Positions 24,827-36,568 of a stretch of DNA of 64,000 bases are shown here, in pieces. The DNA comes from Przewalskia tangutica (lineage: Eukaryota; Streptophyta; Magnoliopsida; Solanales; Solanaceae), in contig CM056725.1 of the NCBI GenBank assembly GCA_029844215.1, positions 40,826,485-40,890,484 of the forward strand. Reading direction: 5' to 3'. The notes below the pieces were generated by a model. It was not told the origin of the DNA and did not search any database. It saw nothing but the letters and a program-made list of their open reading frames with translations. Positions within the stretch are counted from its first letter, which is position 1, and every line of letters begins with the position of its first letter. A program made the position numbers and the translations under genes.

Positions 24827-27800
24827 CTTTTGTCACGACCGTTCGGGGCGTGGTCGTGCCTTACGGGCACCCCATAGTCATACATCAGTGTCGTGAATAT
24901 AAAATAACCAAGATATGAATCGGTATAAATTGAGACACGGATATACGAAGAAAGTTGCCTTCGGCATAAATAATAATAACAACTCTTTCAAAATGAGCAG
25001 TTTAATCCTTTCTTTACAACCACTTGCAGCAAGATTACTGCACCTCTACGAATGATATGACAACAACGGCGGGCGGGGCTCATACCACGAATGTAAGCAC
25101 CTACAACAACGGGGACTATACGAATAAGCCTCGGAGGAACGGAGCTTCAACGCTGAATCGTGACCACTAGGCGAGGATCAACGGCGGTGTACCTTTACTG
25201 CGGCATGACGCGGCCCAAGGAGGTCGATGCAGCAGTGCGGTATGTGAAATCGAAAATCACGTAAATGAAATCATAGTAGTCTATATAAAGCGGGAGACAT
25301 GTATGATAACCAAACTACGATTCCACGATAAATAGCGATCATATCAAGTCGGGGACTCGCCCTCAAAGTCATCACTCAAATATAAACATGGGTCTCACAC
25401 CCACATCAATCATGCGCGGAATACCTTCCTCACCGCTGGTGATCGATGATAGAAAAGCACCAAGGAATACATGAACAGCGGGTCCACTGTGTCCAAATAA
25501 AGCGATGCGGGGTAAGTGCGAAGGCATAGCCGACTACTAACACCAGCGGTACTAACAAGGTCATAAAGCGTATCATGATATCTGTCTAGGCGTCACATGA
25601 TCAAAGCTGATCGCCGCCCGCAATATCAAATGTGCGCGTCTAGCCACGGAACTCTCGCGACTCCGCATAGGCCAATCTCATAGGCGCGTGAGTATAACCC
25701 GCGTCGGTAGCTACTCCGGCGTCGTCACGGACTCGCGATCCGCGTAGCGCCACATGCACGCGTGACCATAAAGGCGCGCTAACACGGAACTCGTAGCTCG
25801 CGATAGGCCGGGACCCGCGTGAGGTATTCTCGAATCATGGTCCCAGACCGCCTGAGTCTACCCCGCATCGGAGGGCAGCTTAACCCCCGGAAACACGGTG
25901 AGTGGTATAATACCAACATAACAGTTTATCGTTTAACCAACATAAGCACAATCAAGGGAAACCCCTTTACACAAACATCACAGAATACTAACACACGTAG
26001 CATCCTAATATGATTACTTATCCAATTAACACGAAGGTATTACAAGGCTATCACAAACCAACACAATCAAGTTATACACACAAGGTACTTCCTACTATAA
26101 GTCAACATGTTGGGTTCTTATCCCCAAAGTACTCCATACATTAACTTTTAAAAGATACGTTACTTTCACAAAAGTCACACAATACCATGATATATGAAAA
26201 GAGAGTGATTATCTTTTGAAGTAAATCAAAACACTTATCTTTGTACAATCAAGTAACAACATTATTATCCAAACGTCCAAGTTTGCCTAATTTCAAATGT
26301 TCACGTTTCTTATTTTAGAAAGGTTTCGTAGTTCATAGTCTTACCCATTTAAGAATATAATTCTCTTTTAAACCATCTGAGAAACATAAGCCTTATATGT
26401 GAGTAGGATATTCTTGTTTATAACAATCTTATTACAATGACCATGATCTAGGAAATATCATTTTGTCTCATCTTAGCTTACATGCGGATGGAAGTTTCTC
26501 TTGATTTTAATAATACTAAATCACAAAACATTTCCTTTTATTAACGCCGATGGTTTGTCGATACACATTCGATTTCGAAATCGAGAAAACATTCTTAAGC
26601 CGTTATACCTAACTTTCCATAAAGCTAGTATAACTCTTAAGTTTCAAAAAACCAAGTATTACTCCTTCTTTCAAAATGATTCAAAAATCTTTTGAAATAC
26701 TTCAAGTTCTTTATTAACACATAACAATCCAGTTATAGTTCAAATCAGTTACCTTTTAAAAACCACAAGTATTTCTTACCAACATAAAGTTTGTTATAAC
26801 CAACTTCCCATAAAGCCGTTATAACACTTTATGTTTTAAACCAATCAAATACATTTAGCACGTATGCGTCTACCGTACTACATAGTTCACACATATCATG
26901 CTAGAAGAGATAGGAAGAGGTTCACATACCTCGCGGCGAGTATCGACTAATAGCAAAACGCTCAAGTACTTCCAACCGGCTACTCCTTAAGCCAAGTAGA
27001 TCGCGCCATACGTAGTACTTCAACCTATAAGGCCACAAGGCGCTTATTAACATTTAAATCCTTCAGAGAACATTCTACGAGAAAATTGAAGCACCTCCCC
27101 GCACATGCGTAAATCTCCTCTCTAACAGGTGGCTACCAAGCCAACGGGGGTTATACGTTAATCGGACGTGCACAATTCTACCTCACGGAAAAGCTACACA
27201 AGTCTCATGTCTGATCCTATGTAAATCTGATTCGGTACTCTTCTTCGAAAAGGTTTCTTATTATTGGGCTTAAGTCAAAAGACATTGCCGACAACAACGT
27301 TCAGTTCTATATATAGTATACTTCAACTATATAGTCTAACAATCATGTAATCTCCAATTACAATAGAGGACAAGATATTTACCTCGATAAGCCCATAATT
27401 ATCCGAGTTTAAATGTCGATCCCGAGCAAGGTTTAGCTCTACTCAGTGCGCTCAGACCGCTCAAACAACCCAGAAGTGCTAACTAACTTCTACTTATAAC
27501 TTCAACTACGGTGAAGATTTACTTAGGGTTAGGTTTTGTGGTGACGGAAGTATAATAGTATAATGGGCTTTTGTAAAGGTATAACCTTAGAATACTACAA
27601 GGTATATGGCTAAGGTAATTTGGGCATTATAACAATACTTTTGAGAGTATTTCTACCAAGAGGGGGGGTGTTTTATACGAGACAACTAGGCTAGGGGGGG
27701 GGAGTACCCCACGGCCACACTACTAGGAGGGGGGGAGGGCTCTCGGCCAAGGGGGAGGGGGATGGTGTTGGACGAGAACACTACAAAGAGAGGGGGAGGA

Positions 27801-27855
27801 TTTTTAACACTTAGAAATGATTTTTGGATGAAGAATTTCATCAACAAAGGGGGGT

Positions 27856-27862
27856 ATTTATA
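27856..27862 (-). promoter_or_regulatory. Putative TATA box, D 5' LTR
   Basis: TATAAAT on the minus strand, about 443 bp into the LTR. Confidence 0.5.
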
Positions 27863-28068
27863 GGTCAAGAAATGGCCAACCAATGGCCAAGATTCTTCCA
27901 AGTGTTAGGCAAGTGTAAGGTGTAGATTAAGCCATGTGTTGTGTGGGTCCCACTTGGTCATCAACCACACAAATATCCTACCAAACATTGACCAAATGTT
28001 TTAGGCAACAAAAATGCCAAAAACGTGCCCAACAATTCCCTTTGGTGCCGTCCACTTGCTTCCAATGT

Positions 28069-28090
28069 GAGGGTGACACATGTCACCCTC
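28069..28090. promoter_or_regulatory. Perfect palindromic dyad, D 5' LTR
   Basis: Arms GAGGGTGACA and TGTCACCCTC separated by two bases, about 215 bp into the LTR. The D 3' LTR copy is at 22004-22025. Confidence 0.7.
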
Positions 28091-28305
28091 CCGTTGGTCC
28101 AAAATGTTTCGTCTCTCGGAAAAATCCGCAAAAATTAGAAATGACATAGCCGGAATTTTCCCTACGAAAGCTGTGAAAACGTTTCGTCGAAAAACGACTC
28201 TAACCGGGTGTTGTGAACAAAGTTAAATCGGCCAAGCCTAATTAAAAGTTTCAAATTTTCTACGTACGTCCTTACGTACATACTCTGGAAATACGGGGTA
28301 TAACA

Positions 28306-28693
28306 GAGGTACACCAGTCGTTGATCCTAGCTCTCAGGGTCACAGTTCAGCGTTTGGGAAGCTCCGTTTTCTTCGGAGGCTTATCAGTGGTATAGTCCCC
28401 TGTCGTAGTAGGTGCTTACATTCAGGGGTATGGCGGGGCCCTGTCCCGCCATTGTTGTCATGTCACTCTTAGAGTGCAGTAATCTTGTTGTGGGCAGAGT
28501 TGTTTATGGGATGTAACTGTTCGAATTTATGTTTTCATATATACATGCCGAAAGACAATTTTTCTCAGATTATTATTTCATACTTCAGGTTGCTTCATGT
28601 TATTGTTTTATATTCCGCTGATTTCTCTGATGTTGTATCATTAGGGTGCCCGGGGTAAGGCACCAGTCACGGGCCCGGGTTCGGGTCGTGACA
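28306..28693 (+). repeat. E 3' LTR, right end
   Basis: The last part of the E LTR resumes after D with the second GAGGT (28306-28310) and ends TCGTGACA at 28693, followed by the TSD GTTAT. It contains a perfect copy of the conserved stem-loop, with arms ATGGCGGG and CCCGCCAT, at 28430-28452. Confidence 0.92.
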
Positions 28694-28698
28694 GTTAT

Positions 28699-31450
28699 AC
28701 CCCATAGTTCTGGTCATGCGTATGAGAGCGTACGAAAGGGATTAAGACTTAATTTTTTGAAGGATAGGTTGACGGATTGTTTCAGACGGGTTTTTAGTCA
28801 ACTTTGAGGCGGGTTATGACCCGTTACATTGAGAGTTCCTAGGTGTTCCAAAGGCCTAGTACGTAGTTCATTGAGCCTAGTTTCCAACGCAACCAACCGT
28901 TCGTCGATAGGACATCGGAGTAGAAAGTTATGGGAGTTACAAGTTCAGTACGTACTCGGACAGAAAAGTATTTCGGTCAGGTCCGGGCGCGGCGTAAACG
29001 CTCGAAAGTTATTTGGAGTTGCAGCGCGCTTGGCCGGAAAGCGAGCGCGGCGGAAGTTCTGAAGAGTCTCGGATGTTTCAGTAGCGGCCAGTGCGAGTGG
29101 CGAGGCAGTTCTGCGGTGAGTGGAAAAATCTGAAGCTTTGTTTTAAAAAAGGCCATGGGAGGGTGACAAGTGCCCCCCCCACCCATCTGATTTTTGCATT
29201 TCCTATTTATTGACCAAGTCTTCAGTCATTCTTCAAGCTCTTCTCTCTCTCTAAATTAGAAGCTCTTCCTTCTCTCTAGAAAATCAAGAGGAAATCAAGG
29301 CTTGAGAAAAATCTGAAAAATGTGGCAAGAAGGAAACTTATTTGCAAGCTTGTAGGAGTTCGTTGTGGTGGTGATTGTGGAAAGGAGGCTAGCAAATTTG
29401 TTGGATTAATTTGGCTAAAGTTCTAAGGTAACAATTCCTTCTCTCTTTGTTGGTTTATGGTGTTTCATGTGAAGAAGAAAGAACTTGTAGTGGTAAATAT
29501 TGCTCTTAGATAAATTGCATGTAAGAAATATGGTTTGGATATGAAAGAATTGGATAAGAAGGTTATGTAAGCATGTTGTAGCCAAAATACTACCTTAAAC
29601 TTGTTAAGTTAGTTGTTATGCATTGTGGGGCAAAATTTTACACATCCAAGGTTAGGTGTGTAATCCCCTTTATATTGATTGGATTGTTGGGCCTTAAAAG
29701 TGGCGTTTGGATGTTGAATTCGGCCTTGAAAAGGGTGGCAAAGTATGTAGAAACAAAGGAAATGCTGCCCGATTTTCCATAGAATTTAGTGACTTTGCAC
29801 TTGGAATATTCTACGTTGTAGAGTGAGGTTAATAAACGTATTATGGTCATTATAGGTTGACATACTACGTGCGGTATTTTGGACTTAGCAAGTGGATTGA
29901 CCGAAGAGGTATGTGGAACTTTCCTACCTCTTGAGCATGAATAATTGCATCTATGTAGTACGGTGAGCGTCTGAAGGCTTTGGTATCCCTTACTTGTTTT
30001 AATGATGTCTTAAGTTTTAAAGTTAAGGGACTTGGAGTGTTTTAAGTATATGATACTTGTTTCGTTTAAAAGTATAAGTCTCTTGGATATAGGGAGATGT
30101 GTTTGACTAGTGTATAACGGTAATATAACGACTTTATGGGAAGTTGGTTGTATTGGCTTTATGGAAGGTTAACAAAGAAAGGTTTACTCCAAGTAAAATA
30201 AGTACGGATAAATGATTTGAATTTGTGAAAGGCAAATTGTTTTAAGGCATTAATTGCCTAAGGTTTTAAAAGAAATGAAGTCACTTGATTTAGAAGCCTA
30301 TTGTATTTCTAAAGGTAAACGTGACTTGTTTTGAAAAGTTGTCGTGACTTGATACTACGGTTATTAGTATCTTGAGAGTTTTACATAAAAATGAGTCATT
30401 TTCTTAAAAGGTTAGAGGTACGTACTTGGGTTGAATTCCCGGATTTTCTCTTAAAAATGACATGTTAGTGCCTTAAGTAAACTAAAATGAGAGGATATAC
30501 TAATAATGATTAATAAGAAGTTAGGGGATATTCCTAACTTGCTTACGTTATGATAAGCCGGTAGCGCTTATGTTATGTATGATAGTCGGTTGTGCTGGGT
30601 TATGTATTATTATTATTATTACTACTTATGACATGGATTTGCTACCCATGATGCGAGTACGACACTTGTACTCATGCGGGCCCACCGGGTCCATGCGGGT
30701 GAAATAGTCTCATGCGGGTAAAATAGTCTCATGCGAGGCGGATGACCTCATGCGGGTGAAATAGTCCCATGCGAAGCGGATGACCTCATGCGGGTCCACA
30801 GGACCTATGCGGGTGAAATAGTCCCAGGAGTAGGATTGCTTAATGATACTACGGGCGAGAGACTCTGTTTTGATCATGAGCCTCCTATTTTTATGCAGTA
30901 AAGTTTATACTTGTTACTCTCATTGTTAGTAAGGCACAGTGTAATGTAATTTAATCTTCATCTATGACTCCAGTTTATTTTAAACTTATGATATTATTAC
31001 AGTATTTTCCAGTTTTACATACTTGGTACATATTGTGTCGACCCTTCCGGGGTTGCGTTCATCTACGCGGTAGGGGTAAGCAGGTGGTGGATCCTCATTC
31101 TTAGGATCTTGCTCAGGTGTCAGAAGCTCCATTTCTCCGGAGGCTCGACTTTTGGTACGGTTCTCCCTGGTGTTGTAGATGTTTTGTACATTCAGGGGTA
31201 TGATGAGGCCCTGTCCCGTAATAGTGATTACACATTCTTAGAGGTCTGTAGTCCTGTTATAAATTGGGTTGTTAAGGATGTAACGGTTCAGTGTTTGTTA
31301 TATTTAGAGGTAGTCATTTTGGGTTAGCCTGCTTATATTTTATATGGGTTCTTATTGTGTGTTTATTTTTCCGCTGATTTTCTCTGATGTTGTATCACAA
31401 GGGTGCCCGGGGTAAGGCACCAGTCACGGGTCCGTGGTCGGATCGTGACA
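28699..31450 (+). repeat. B 5' LTR, remainder
   Basis: It runs from ACCCCATAGTTCTGG to GGATCGTGACA and matches the B 3' LTR (56694-59439) almost base for base, except for a GC-rich patch at 28980-29116. A CATGCGGGTGAAATAGTC array is at 30671-30835, a short ATT microsatellite near 30606-30629, and a degraded copy of the conserved stem-loop at 31199-31221. With the six bases at 9721 the LTR is 2758 bp. Confidence 0.92.
30671..30835 (+). repeat. CATGCGGGTGAAATAGTC tandem array, B 5' LTR
   Basis: Units of about 18 to 36 bp alternate CATGCGGGTGAAATAGTC with a GAGGCGGATGACCT variant. The 3' LTR copy (58633-58828) has one extra unit. Confidence 0.8.
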
Positions 31451-31454
31451 AAAG

Positions 31455-31466
31455 TGGTATCAGAGT
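31455..31466 (+). promoter_or_regulatory. Primer binding site of B
   Basis: TGGTATCAGAG, four bases behind the LTR end, is complementary to the 3' end of initiator Met tRNA, the usual primer of plant gypsy elements. Confidence 0.85.
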
Positions 31467-31656
31467 CAGGTTATCCTCGGAAAGGGTCTATAGGCCGTAT
31501 CTAGTAGAGTCTTGATTATCGATGTGTTGTGCACCACATCTATAATCAGAAGGCTACAGGATATTTAGGATTGGTTTCCATTCTTTCACTCTAAGATCGT
31601 GCAATAGAGCTGTGTTATAGGTTGAACTTCCTCTGACATATTTTTATGTATCAGTT

Positions 31657-32661
31657 ATGCCTCCACGCAAGGCAACCGCGGCGAAGAGCAAGGCGGTGAG
31701 GAGCTGCTAGTAGGACACAGAGGTCACGAGGAACAGTCGATGCATGCACGAGATGATGTTTCGGACGGCGAGTTCCACGACGTCGCCACCCCCAGCAGAG
31801 TTCGGGGCAGCAACAGCGGCTACTGAGACTGCGGTACCTGAGCCTCCAGTTACACAGCCTGGAGTAGAGGAGATGGGTTACAAGGAGATGGGCCAGTTAT
31901 TAGCCAGGATCGTGGCTAGGCAGGAGGACATACGGGAGGCAGCGGTTCCGGTTGTATCCGTAGTCCACCCCAGATCTGATAGCTTGAGACTGCGGGACTT
32001 TTTGAGTTGCAGCTCACCAGAGTTCTATGGGTCGAGGCCTGAGGATGATCCTCAGGAGTTTATCTGACAGTTACAGCGGATCATGAGAGTGATCAGGGCC
32101 TCGGAGACAGAATCGGTATTATTGGGTTCACATCGGCTGCGGGATACTGCAGTTGACTGGTATGATTCATGGGAACTATCCCGGGGGGAGCATGCGCTTC
32201 CAGCTGTTTGGGACGAGTTCTCAGAGGCGTTCCTTAGCCATTTCTTGCCTCTGCAGATGAGGAGAGCTCGGGCCGATAGATTTCTGACGTTGAGACAGAG
32301 CAGGCGGACGGTCCGGGAGTACAACGTAGAGTTCGACTCGTTGGCTCGGTATGTACCCGCTTTGGTAGCAGACATGGAGGATAGGGTGCACCGCTATGTC
32401 ACAGAGCTCGATGATTACTTGGCAGAGAGTTGCACGGGAGTAGCTCTTCAGCCGGGCATGGACATTGCCCGCATGCAGGCATATGCACTTGGGTGTGAGG
32501 AACACAGGGGCCGACGGATTGATAGGTATCAGCAGAAGAGGGCCAGGACAGCAGGGTCCTCTGGTAGTTTTCGAGGTAGACAACCTCAGCAGCAGACCGG
32601 GTTTGCACCTCAGCCGGTTCAGAGCGCTCCTCCACCATCTTTCGGACGTCTGAGGCATTGA
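31657..32661 (+). pseudogene. gag: gag of B, broken
   Basis: ATG at 31657 opens MPPRKAT, but two adjacent stops follow at 31708-31713. From 31744 the same frame runs to 32661 with a single TGA at 32065-32067. Visible parts are a basic N-terminus, an acidic linker with MGYKEMGQLLARI, and the retrotransposon gag core with VDWYDSWELSRGEHALP, AFLSHFLPLQMRRARADRF, VREYNVEFDSLARYVPALV and ELDDYLAESCTGVALQPGMDIA. A glutamine-rich tail precedes the zinc knuckle, which is in another frame. Gag forms the particle that packages the RNA. A, D and E lack the core segment corresponding to about 31938-32390. Confidence 0.9.
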
Positions 32662-32681
32662 GGTAGGGCGGGGTTCCAGGC

Positions 32682-32936
32682 TTGGGTTCCTGGAGGACCA
32701 GAGTTCGGTCGAATGAGGCCACATATACCTCGGTGTGGCGATGTGGCGATGCCATTATGAAGTGTCGTGTTCCTCCAGGAGCTTGTTACTCTTGTGGCCA
32801 GCAGGGCCATTTGAGGAGGGATTGTCCGACCAGAGGCGGCGGGAATGCTATGGTTCACCGGCGAAGTCGATGGCTGGATCTTCGTCTTGATAGCGTCGCC
32901 CGGAGGCGGTGTTCACGGACAAGCAGGCCGCGGTAG
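32682..32936 (+). pseudogene. gag: gag zinc knuckle of B (frameshifted)
   Basis: The frame contains CYSCGQQGHLRRDC, a perfect CX2CX4HX4C nucleocapsid knuckle near 32785-32826. It is in frame 3, while the gag core is in frame 1, so a frameshift lies near 32661-32700. Confidence 0.88.
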
Positions 32937-33288
32937 GGGTCGTGGTAGGGGTCCCAGTTCCAGCGGTCCTCAGAACCGCATTTATGCTATGTCCAGCCGT
33001 CAGGCAGGAGGCGTCACCAGATGTCGTCACAGGTACATTATTGGTTTCATGTTGTGATGTATATGCTTTGATAGATCCAGGTTCTACCTTGTCCTATATA
33101 TCTCCTCATATTGCTGGTAGAATAGGGATAAAGCCCGAGTCCATAAAACCTTTTGAGGTGGCTACGCCAGTAGGTGATTCGGTGGTAGCTGAGCGGGTAT
33201 ATAAGGCTTGCCCAGTGACTATATACAGTCGTCAGACTCTAGCCGACTTGATAGAGTTGGATATGACGGACTTTGATGTGATTATAGG
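32909..33288 (+). pseudogene. pol: Aspartic protease of B, 5' part, cut by A
   Basis: The frame has ALIDPGSTLSYISPHIAGR, a gypsy protease active site where the usual D-S/T-G reads D-P-G, then PFEVATPVGDS and DLIELDMTDFDVIIG. Element A enters at 33289. The open frame runs a few codons into the A LTR, giving an artificial C-terminus. The domain continues in frame at 53438. The Ser/Thr to Pro change next to the catalytic Asp would probably inactivate it. Confidence 0.88.
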
Positions 33289-33722
33289 TGTTATACCCCG
33301 TAGTTCCGGAGTATGTATGTGAGGACGTACGTACGAATGTATACGCCCTAATTAGAGTAAGATTGATAGAATTGTTTCCGACGAAAATTATTCCGAACCT
33401 TGTGAAGGAAATTTTACGTTTTCAATAATATTTTTACGATTATGGAATTATTCCCAGAGATAAAATATTTTGGAACAATAGGAGGGCGACAAGTGTCACC
33501 CATAGATTGGGCCATGTGGGATGAAATTGAGTGGACAAGTGGGCAAGACAAGTGGCCAAAAGTCTTGCATGGCATTGGCATGGCCTATGTTGGACGATTT
33601 TTGTGACATTAGTGGGCAAGTCTTGCATGGTCTTGCATGGCTTTTGTAAGACAAGTGTGGGAAGGAACCTTCACATATGATCTCTACCTTACACATGTGT
33701 TAATCTCAACCCTTGGTTGTGC

Positions 33723-33730
33723 TATATAAA
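33723..33730 (+). promoter_or_regulatory. Putative TATA box, A 5' LTR
   Basis: TATATAAA about 435 bp into the LTR; the 3' LTR copy is at 40691-40698. Confidence 0.55.
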
Positions 33731-34470
33731 CCCCCTTAGTGGATGAAAATCAGCCACACTTAACATATTACAAGACTTGAAAAACATTTCCTCTCCCTCC
33801 TTCTCTATCTTGATTTCGTCCAACCCCCCCCTAACCAAATGTTGTACAAAAATTCTTAAACTTATAAGTGTTCTTCCTTAATGTGTTAGGAAGATTATTA
33901 ACCAAGATTTAGACAAGATTTCACACCCCTAGCCTCAAAAACCTTCCCTTGGTCGAGAGTAGGCAGATTTTCGAAACTGTTTTGGGCAGATTTTTAGTCA
34001 AGTTTGGAAGGGAATATCTCCTAGCATATAAGGAGTTTTTGGGTGTTTCAAAAGCCTAAAATGAAGTTCGTCGGGTCTAGTTTCCAACGCAACCAACCAC
34101 TCGTCGATAGGACACAGGAGTAGAGAGTTATCGACGTTGCAAGTTCAGCTGACGAAGCAGTAGCTAAAAATCTGGACAGTCACGTTTTTGGGCTATCTTG
34201 AGGTAATGAACCTTAACCTCCTTGTGAAGTTGATTTATTATGTATATATGGATATTATACATATATTGGAAGTATATTATGGACTATGAGATATAAAGAA
34301 AGATTTGGATCTTGCTAAGAAATTAACAACAAAGAAACTATAACTTATATAAAGATTGGAATATAAGTTGAAGGACTAATGAAGTAATTGGATAAGTATT
34401 ATTGTAAAAGTTGGCCAAGGACCCCAACTTAAGGACCGTATCTACTTTGGACTTTTTACTTTGGACTTCT

Positions 34471-34866
34471 TTTACTTATTGTTATTATGAAGGGAGATAG
34501 TAAACCGCGTTACCGTTTGGGCGTGTTATCCCTTCTTTACTTATTGTTATTATGAAGGGGATAGTAAACCGCGTTACCGTTTGGGCGTGTTATCCCCTTC
34601 TTTACTTATTATTATTATGAAGGAGAGATTGTTAATCGCGTTCCGTTTGGGCGTGTTATCCCCTTCTTTACTTATTATTATTATGAAGGAGAGATTGTTA
34701 ATCGCGTTAGTTTGGGCGTGTTATCCTTCTTTAGTTATTATTGTTATGAAGGAGAGATTGTTAATCGCGTTCCGTTTGGGCGTGTTATCCCCTTCTTTAG
34801 TTATTATTGTTATGAAGGAGAGATTGTTAATCGCGTTCCGTTTGGGCGTGTTATCCCCTTCTTTAG
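34471..34866 (+). repeat. Six tandem 64-66 bp units, A 5' LTR
   Basis: Each unit ends in GTTTGGGCGTGTTATCCCC. Unit starts (TTTGGG) are at 34516, 34580, 34646, 34711, 34775 and 34841. Early units pair GAAGGGGATA with TATCCCCTTC as an inverted repeat. An open frame of 22-residue repeats arises because the period is near a multiple of three. Confidence 0.9.
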
Positions 34867-36100
34867 ATTTCAGTATTATTGCACCTTAATTATAGTAGAT
34901 TAATCACGGTTATCGGGCCTTGGAAAAGGTAGAAAATTGAGTAGAAACGGGGGAGGTGCTGCCGAATTTTCCGTAGGATATGGAACCTTGTTCTTAGAAA
35001 TATCCTACGAAGAGATCTAGAGGTTAATGGACATTTCATGGCCATTATAGGTGGAAGTACTACGAGTAGTGTATTCTACTTGAAGGGTGAAAAAGGGCTA
35101 GCAAGGTTATAATACTTTGGAGCGTTTTGCTAATAGTCGATAATCGCCGCGAGGTATGTGAACCTCTTCCTATCTCTTCTAGCATGATATTTGTGAAATA
35201 TATATAGTACGGTAGACGTACGTGTGTAAAATGAATTTGGTTTATTTAAAACATAAAGTGTTATAATGGCTTTATGGGAAGTTAATTATAACAACTTTAT
35301 GTAGGTATAAGAATGGTTTATTGATTTTTTTTAAAAAAAAAGATAAGGGACTTGACTTATATTTGACTTGATTTGATATGTGAAGAACTTGAATTGTGTG
35401 GGAAGTTGTGAAACCTCATTCGTGAGTAATGAGTACTTTGTTTTGAATAATAATGTTATGTTGATTTCGGAAATGAGAATAAATATCGAACACCCCACTG
35501 CAACGTTAATAAAGGAAACAATATTGACAAATAATTAATATTATTAAAACAAGTAGAAACCTCCATCTGCATAGAAGCTAAGATAAGACAAAATTGTATT
35601 ACATTTCCTAGATCACGGTTGCTCTAATAAGGTCATTAATAACAAGTATTGATTTTTCTTAAAATTCCAAAGTAAGGAACTCGTCTTCTAAAAGTAAAGA
35701 GACTTGAGAACTTGAAGTGTTTTGGTTTAAAAGAAAGGCATGCTTTTGTCTTAAGTTGGTTTAAAAAGAAGGTATGGAAATTGTTTTGGCTCACTTAAAA
35801 AGATAGTTACTCTATTTTGATACTACGGGTATCGTGTGACTTTTGTGAAAGAAATGGATCTTTTTAAAGAGTTAAAGTATGTAGTACCTTGGGGTTAAAA
35901 CCCGAATTTGTTGACATAAAATAAAAGTACCTTGAGTGTGAGTAACTTGCCTATGATTGTTGTGATAGCCTTGTTGTGCAAGTGTGGTATCTTTATGTTA
36001 CCGTGTCTCTCGATGGATGGTCCACGGGTATGCGGCCATGATGAGTGTTCGTTCCCTGTTGATAGTGTTGTTCCATAGACTAGCTCTCCATGAGGTTTAC

Positions 36101-36568
36101 TGATGCAGGCTGGTATCTGGTAGTTGGTTTTCGTACTTGCCCCGGTCATTGTCGTGATGCAGGAGGTATCTGGTAGTTAGCCTTCGTACTTGCCCCGGTC
36201 AGTGTTATGGCGAAGTCTCGTGATGCAGGAGGTATCTGGTAGTTGGCTTTCGTACTTACCCCGATCAGTTGATGATGCGGCTTTGGTATCTGGTAGTTAG
36301 CCTTCGTACTTTCCCCGGTCAGCTTCGTGGTATAGTTGTATAGTATTATTAGTACGGCTTTGGTATCTGGTAGTTGGTTTTCGTACTTGCCCCGGTCAGT
36401 TGATGATGTGGCTTTGGTATCTGGTAGTTAGCCTTCGTACTTGCCCCGTACGGTTGTATTGTTAGTACGACTTTGGTATCTGGTAGTTGGCTTTCGTACT
36501 TGCCCCGGTCAGTTAATGATGCGGCTTTGGTATCTGGTAGTTAGCCTTCGTACTTGCCCCGTACGGTT
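36101..36568 (+). repeat. Array of about eight GGTATCTGGTAG units, A 5' LTR
   Basis: A core GGTATCTGGTAGTTRGCYTT followed by CGTACTTGCCCC recurs every 50 to 70 bp with variable spacers. The matching array in the 3' LTR is at 42930-43390. Confidence 0.88.

Larger units (their letters stand above)
18753..28305 (-). mobile_element. Element D: non-autonomous LTR retrotransposon, minus strand
   Basis: D is 9553 bp with perfect TSD GAGGT (18748-18752 and 28306-28310). In minus-strand order: 5' LTR 28305-24831, internal 24830-22238, 3' LTR 22237-18753. The internal region of about 2.6 kb holds a shortened gag, the shared non-coding module and the integrase C-terminus, the same plan as in A and E. 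Its LTRs group with LTR I rather than with E. It sits in the E 3' LTR about 385 bp from the LTR end. Confidence 0.93.
24831..28305 (-). repeat. D 5' LTR (right copy)
   Basis: 3475 bp, TGTCACGACC to GGTATAACA on the plus strand. Reverse TATAAAT is at 27856-27862 and a perfect 22-bp dyad at 28069-28090. It is nearly identical to the left copy except in GC-rich patches (about 25030-25860). Confidence 0.93.
9727..28693 (+). mobile_element. Element E: non-autonomous LTR retrotransposon carrying D
   Basis: E has TSD GTTAT at 9722-9726 and 28694-28698. Without D it is about 9.4 kb: 5' LTR 9727-13165, internal 13166-15651, and 3' LTR 15652-18752 plus 28311-28693. The internal region is only about 2.5 kb and has a shortened gag, a non-coding module and an integrase C-terminal remnant. 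It has no protease, reverse transcriptase or RNase H, so transposition must have used proteins from another element. Because E sits 6 bp inside the B 5' LTR, its right end abuts the B LTR and could be misread as two adjacent LTRs. Confidence 0.92.

Noticed and set aside
28680..28700. Two LTRs placed end to end as a tandem element pair
   Set aside because: The GTTAT duplication and the six bases at 9721 show that E is inserted inside the B LTR.
32221..32724. Minus-strand frame of 167 codons
   Set aside because: Antisense shadow of the B gag core.
34581..34889. Open frame with 22-residue repeats (also 41411-41719)
   Set aside because: The frame is a by-product of a 64-66 bp tandem repeat in the A LTR; unit lengths are not all multiples of three and the frame switches.
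36101..36568. CRISPR-like appearance of regularly spaced GGTATCTGGTAG units
   Set aside because: Spacers are similar to each other and irregular, the host is a plant, and the array is duplicated in both LTRs of a retrotransposon.
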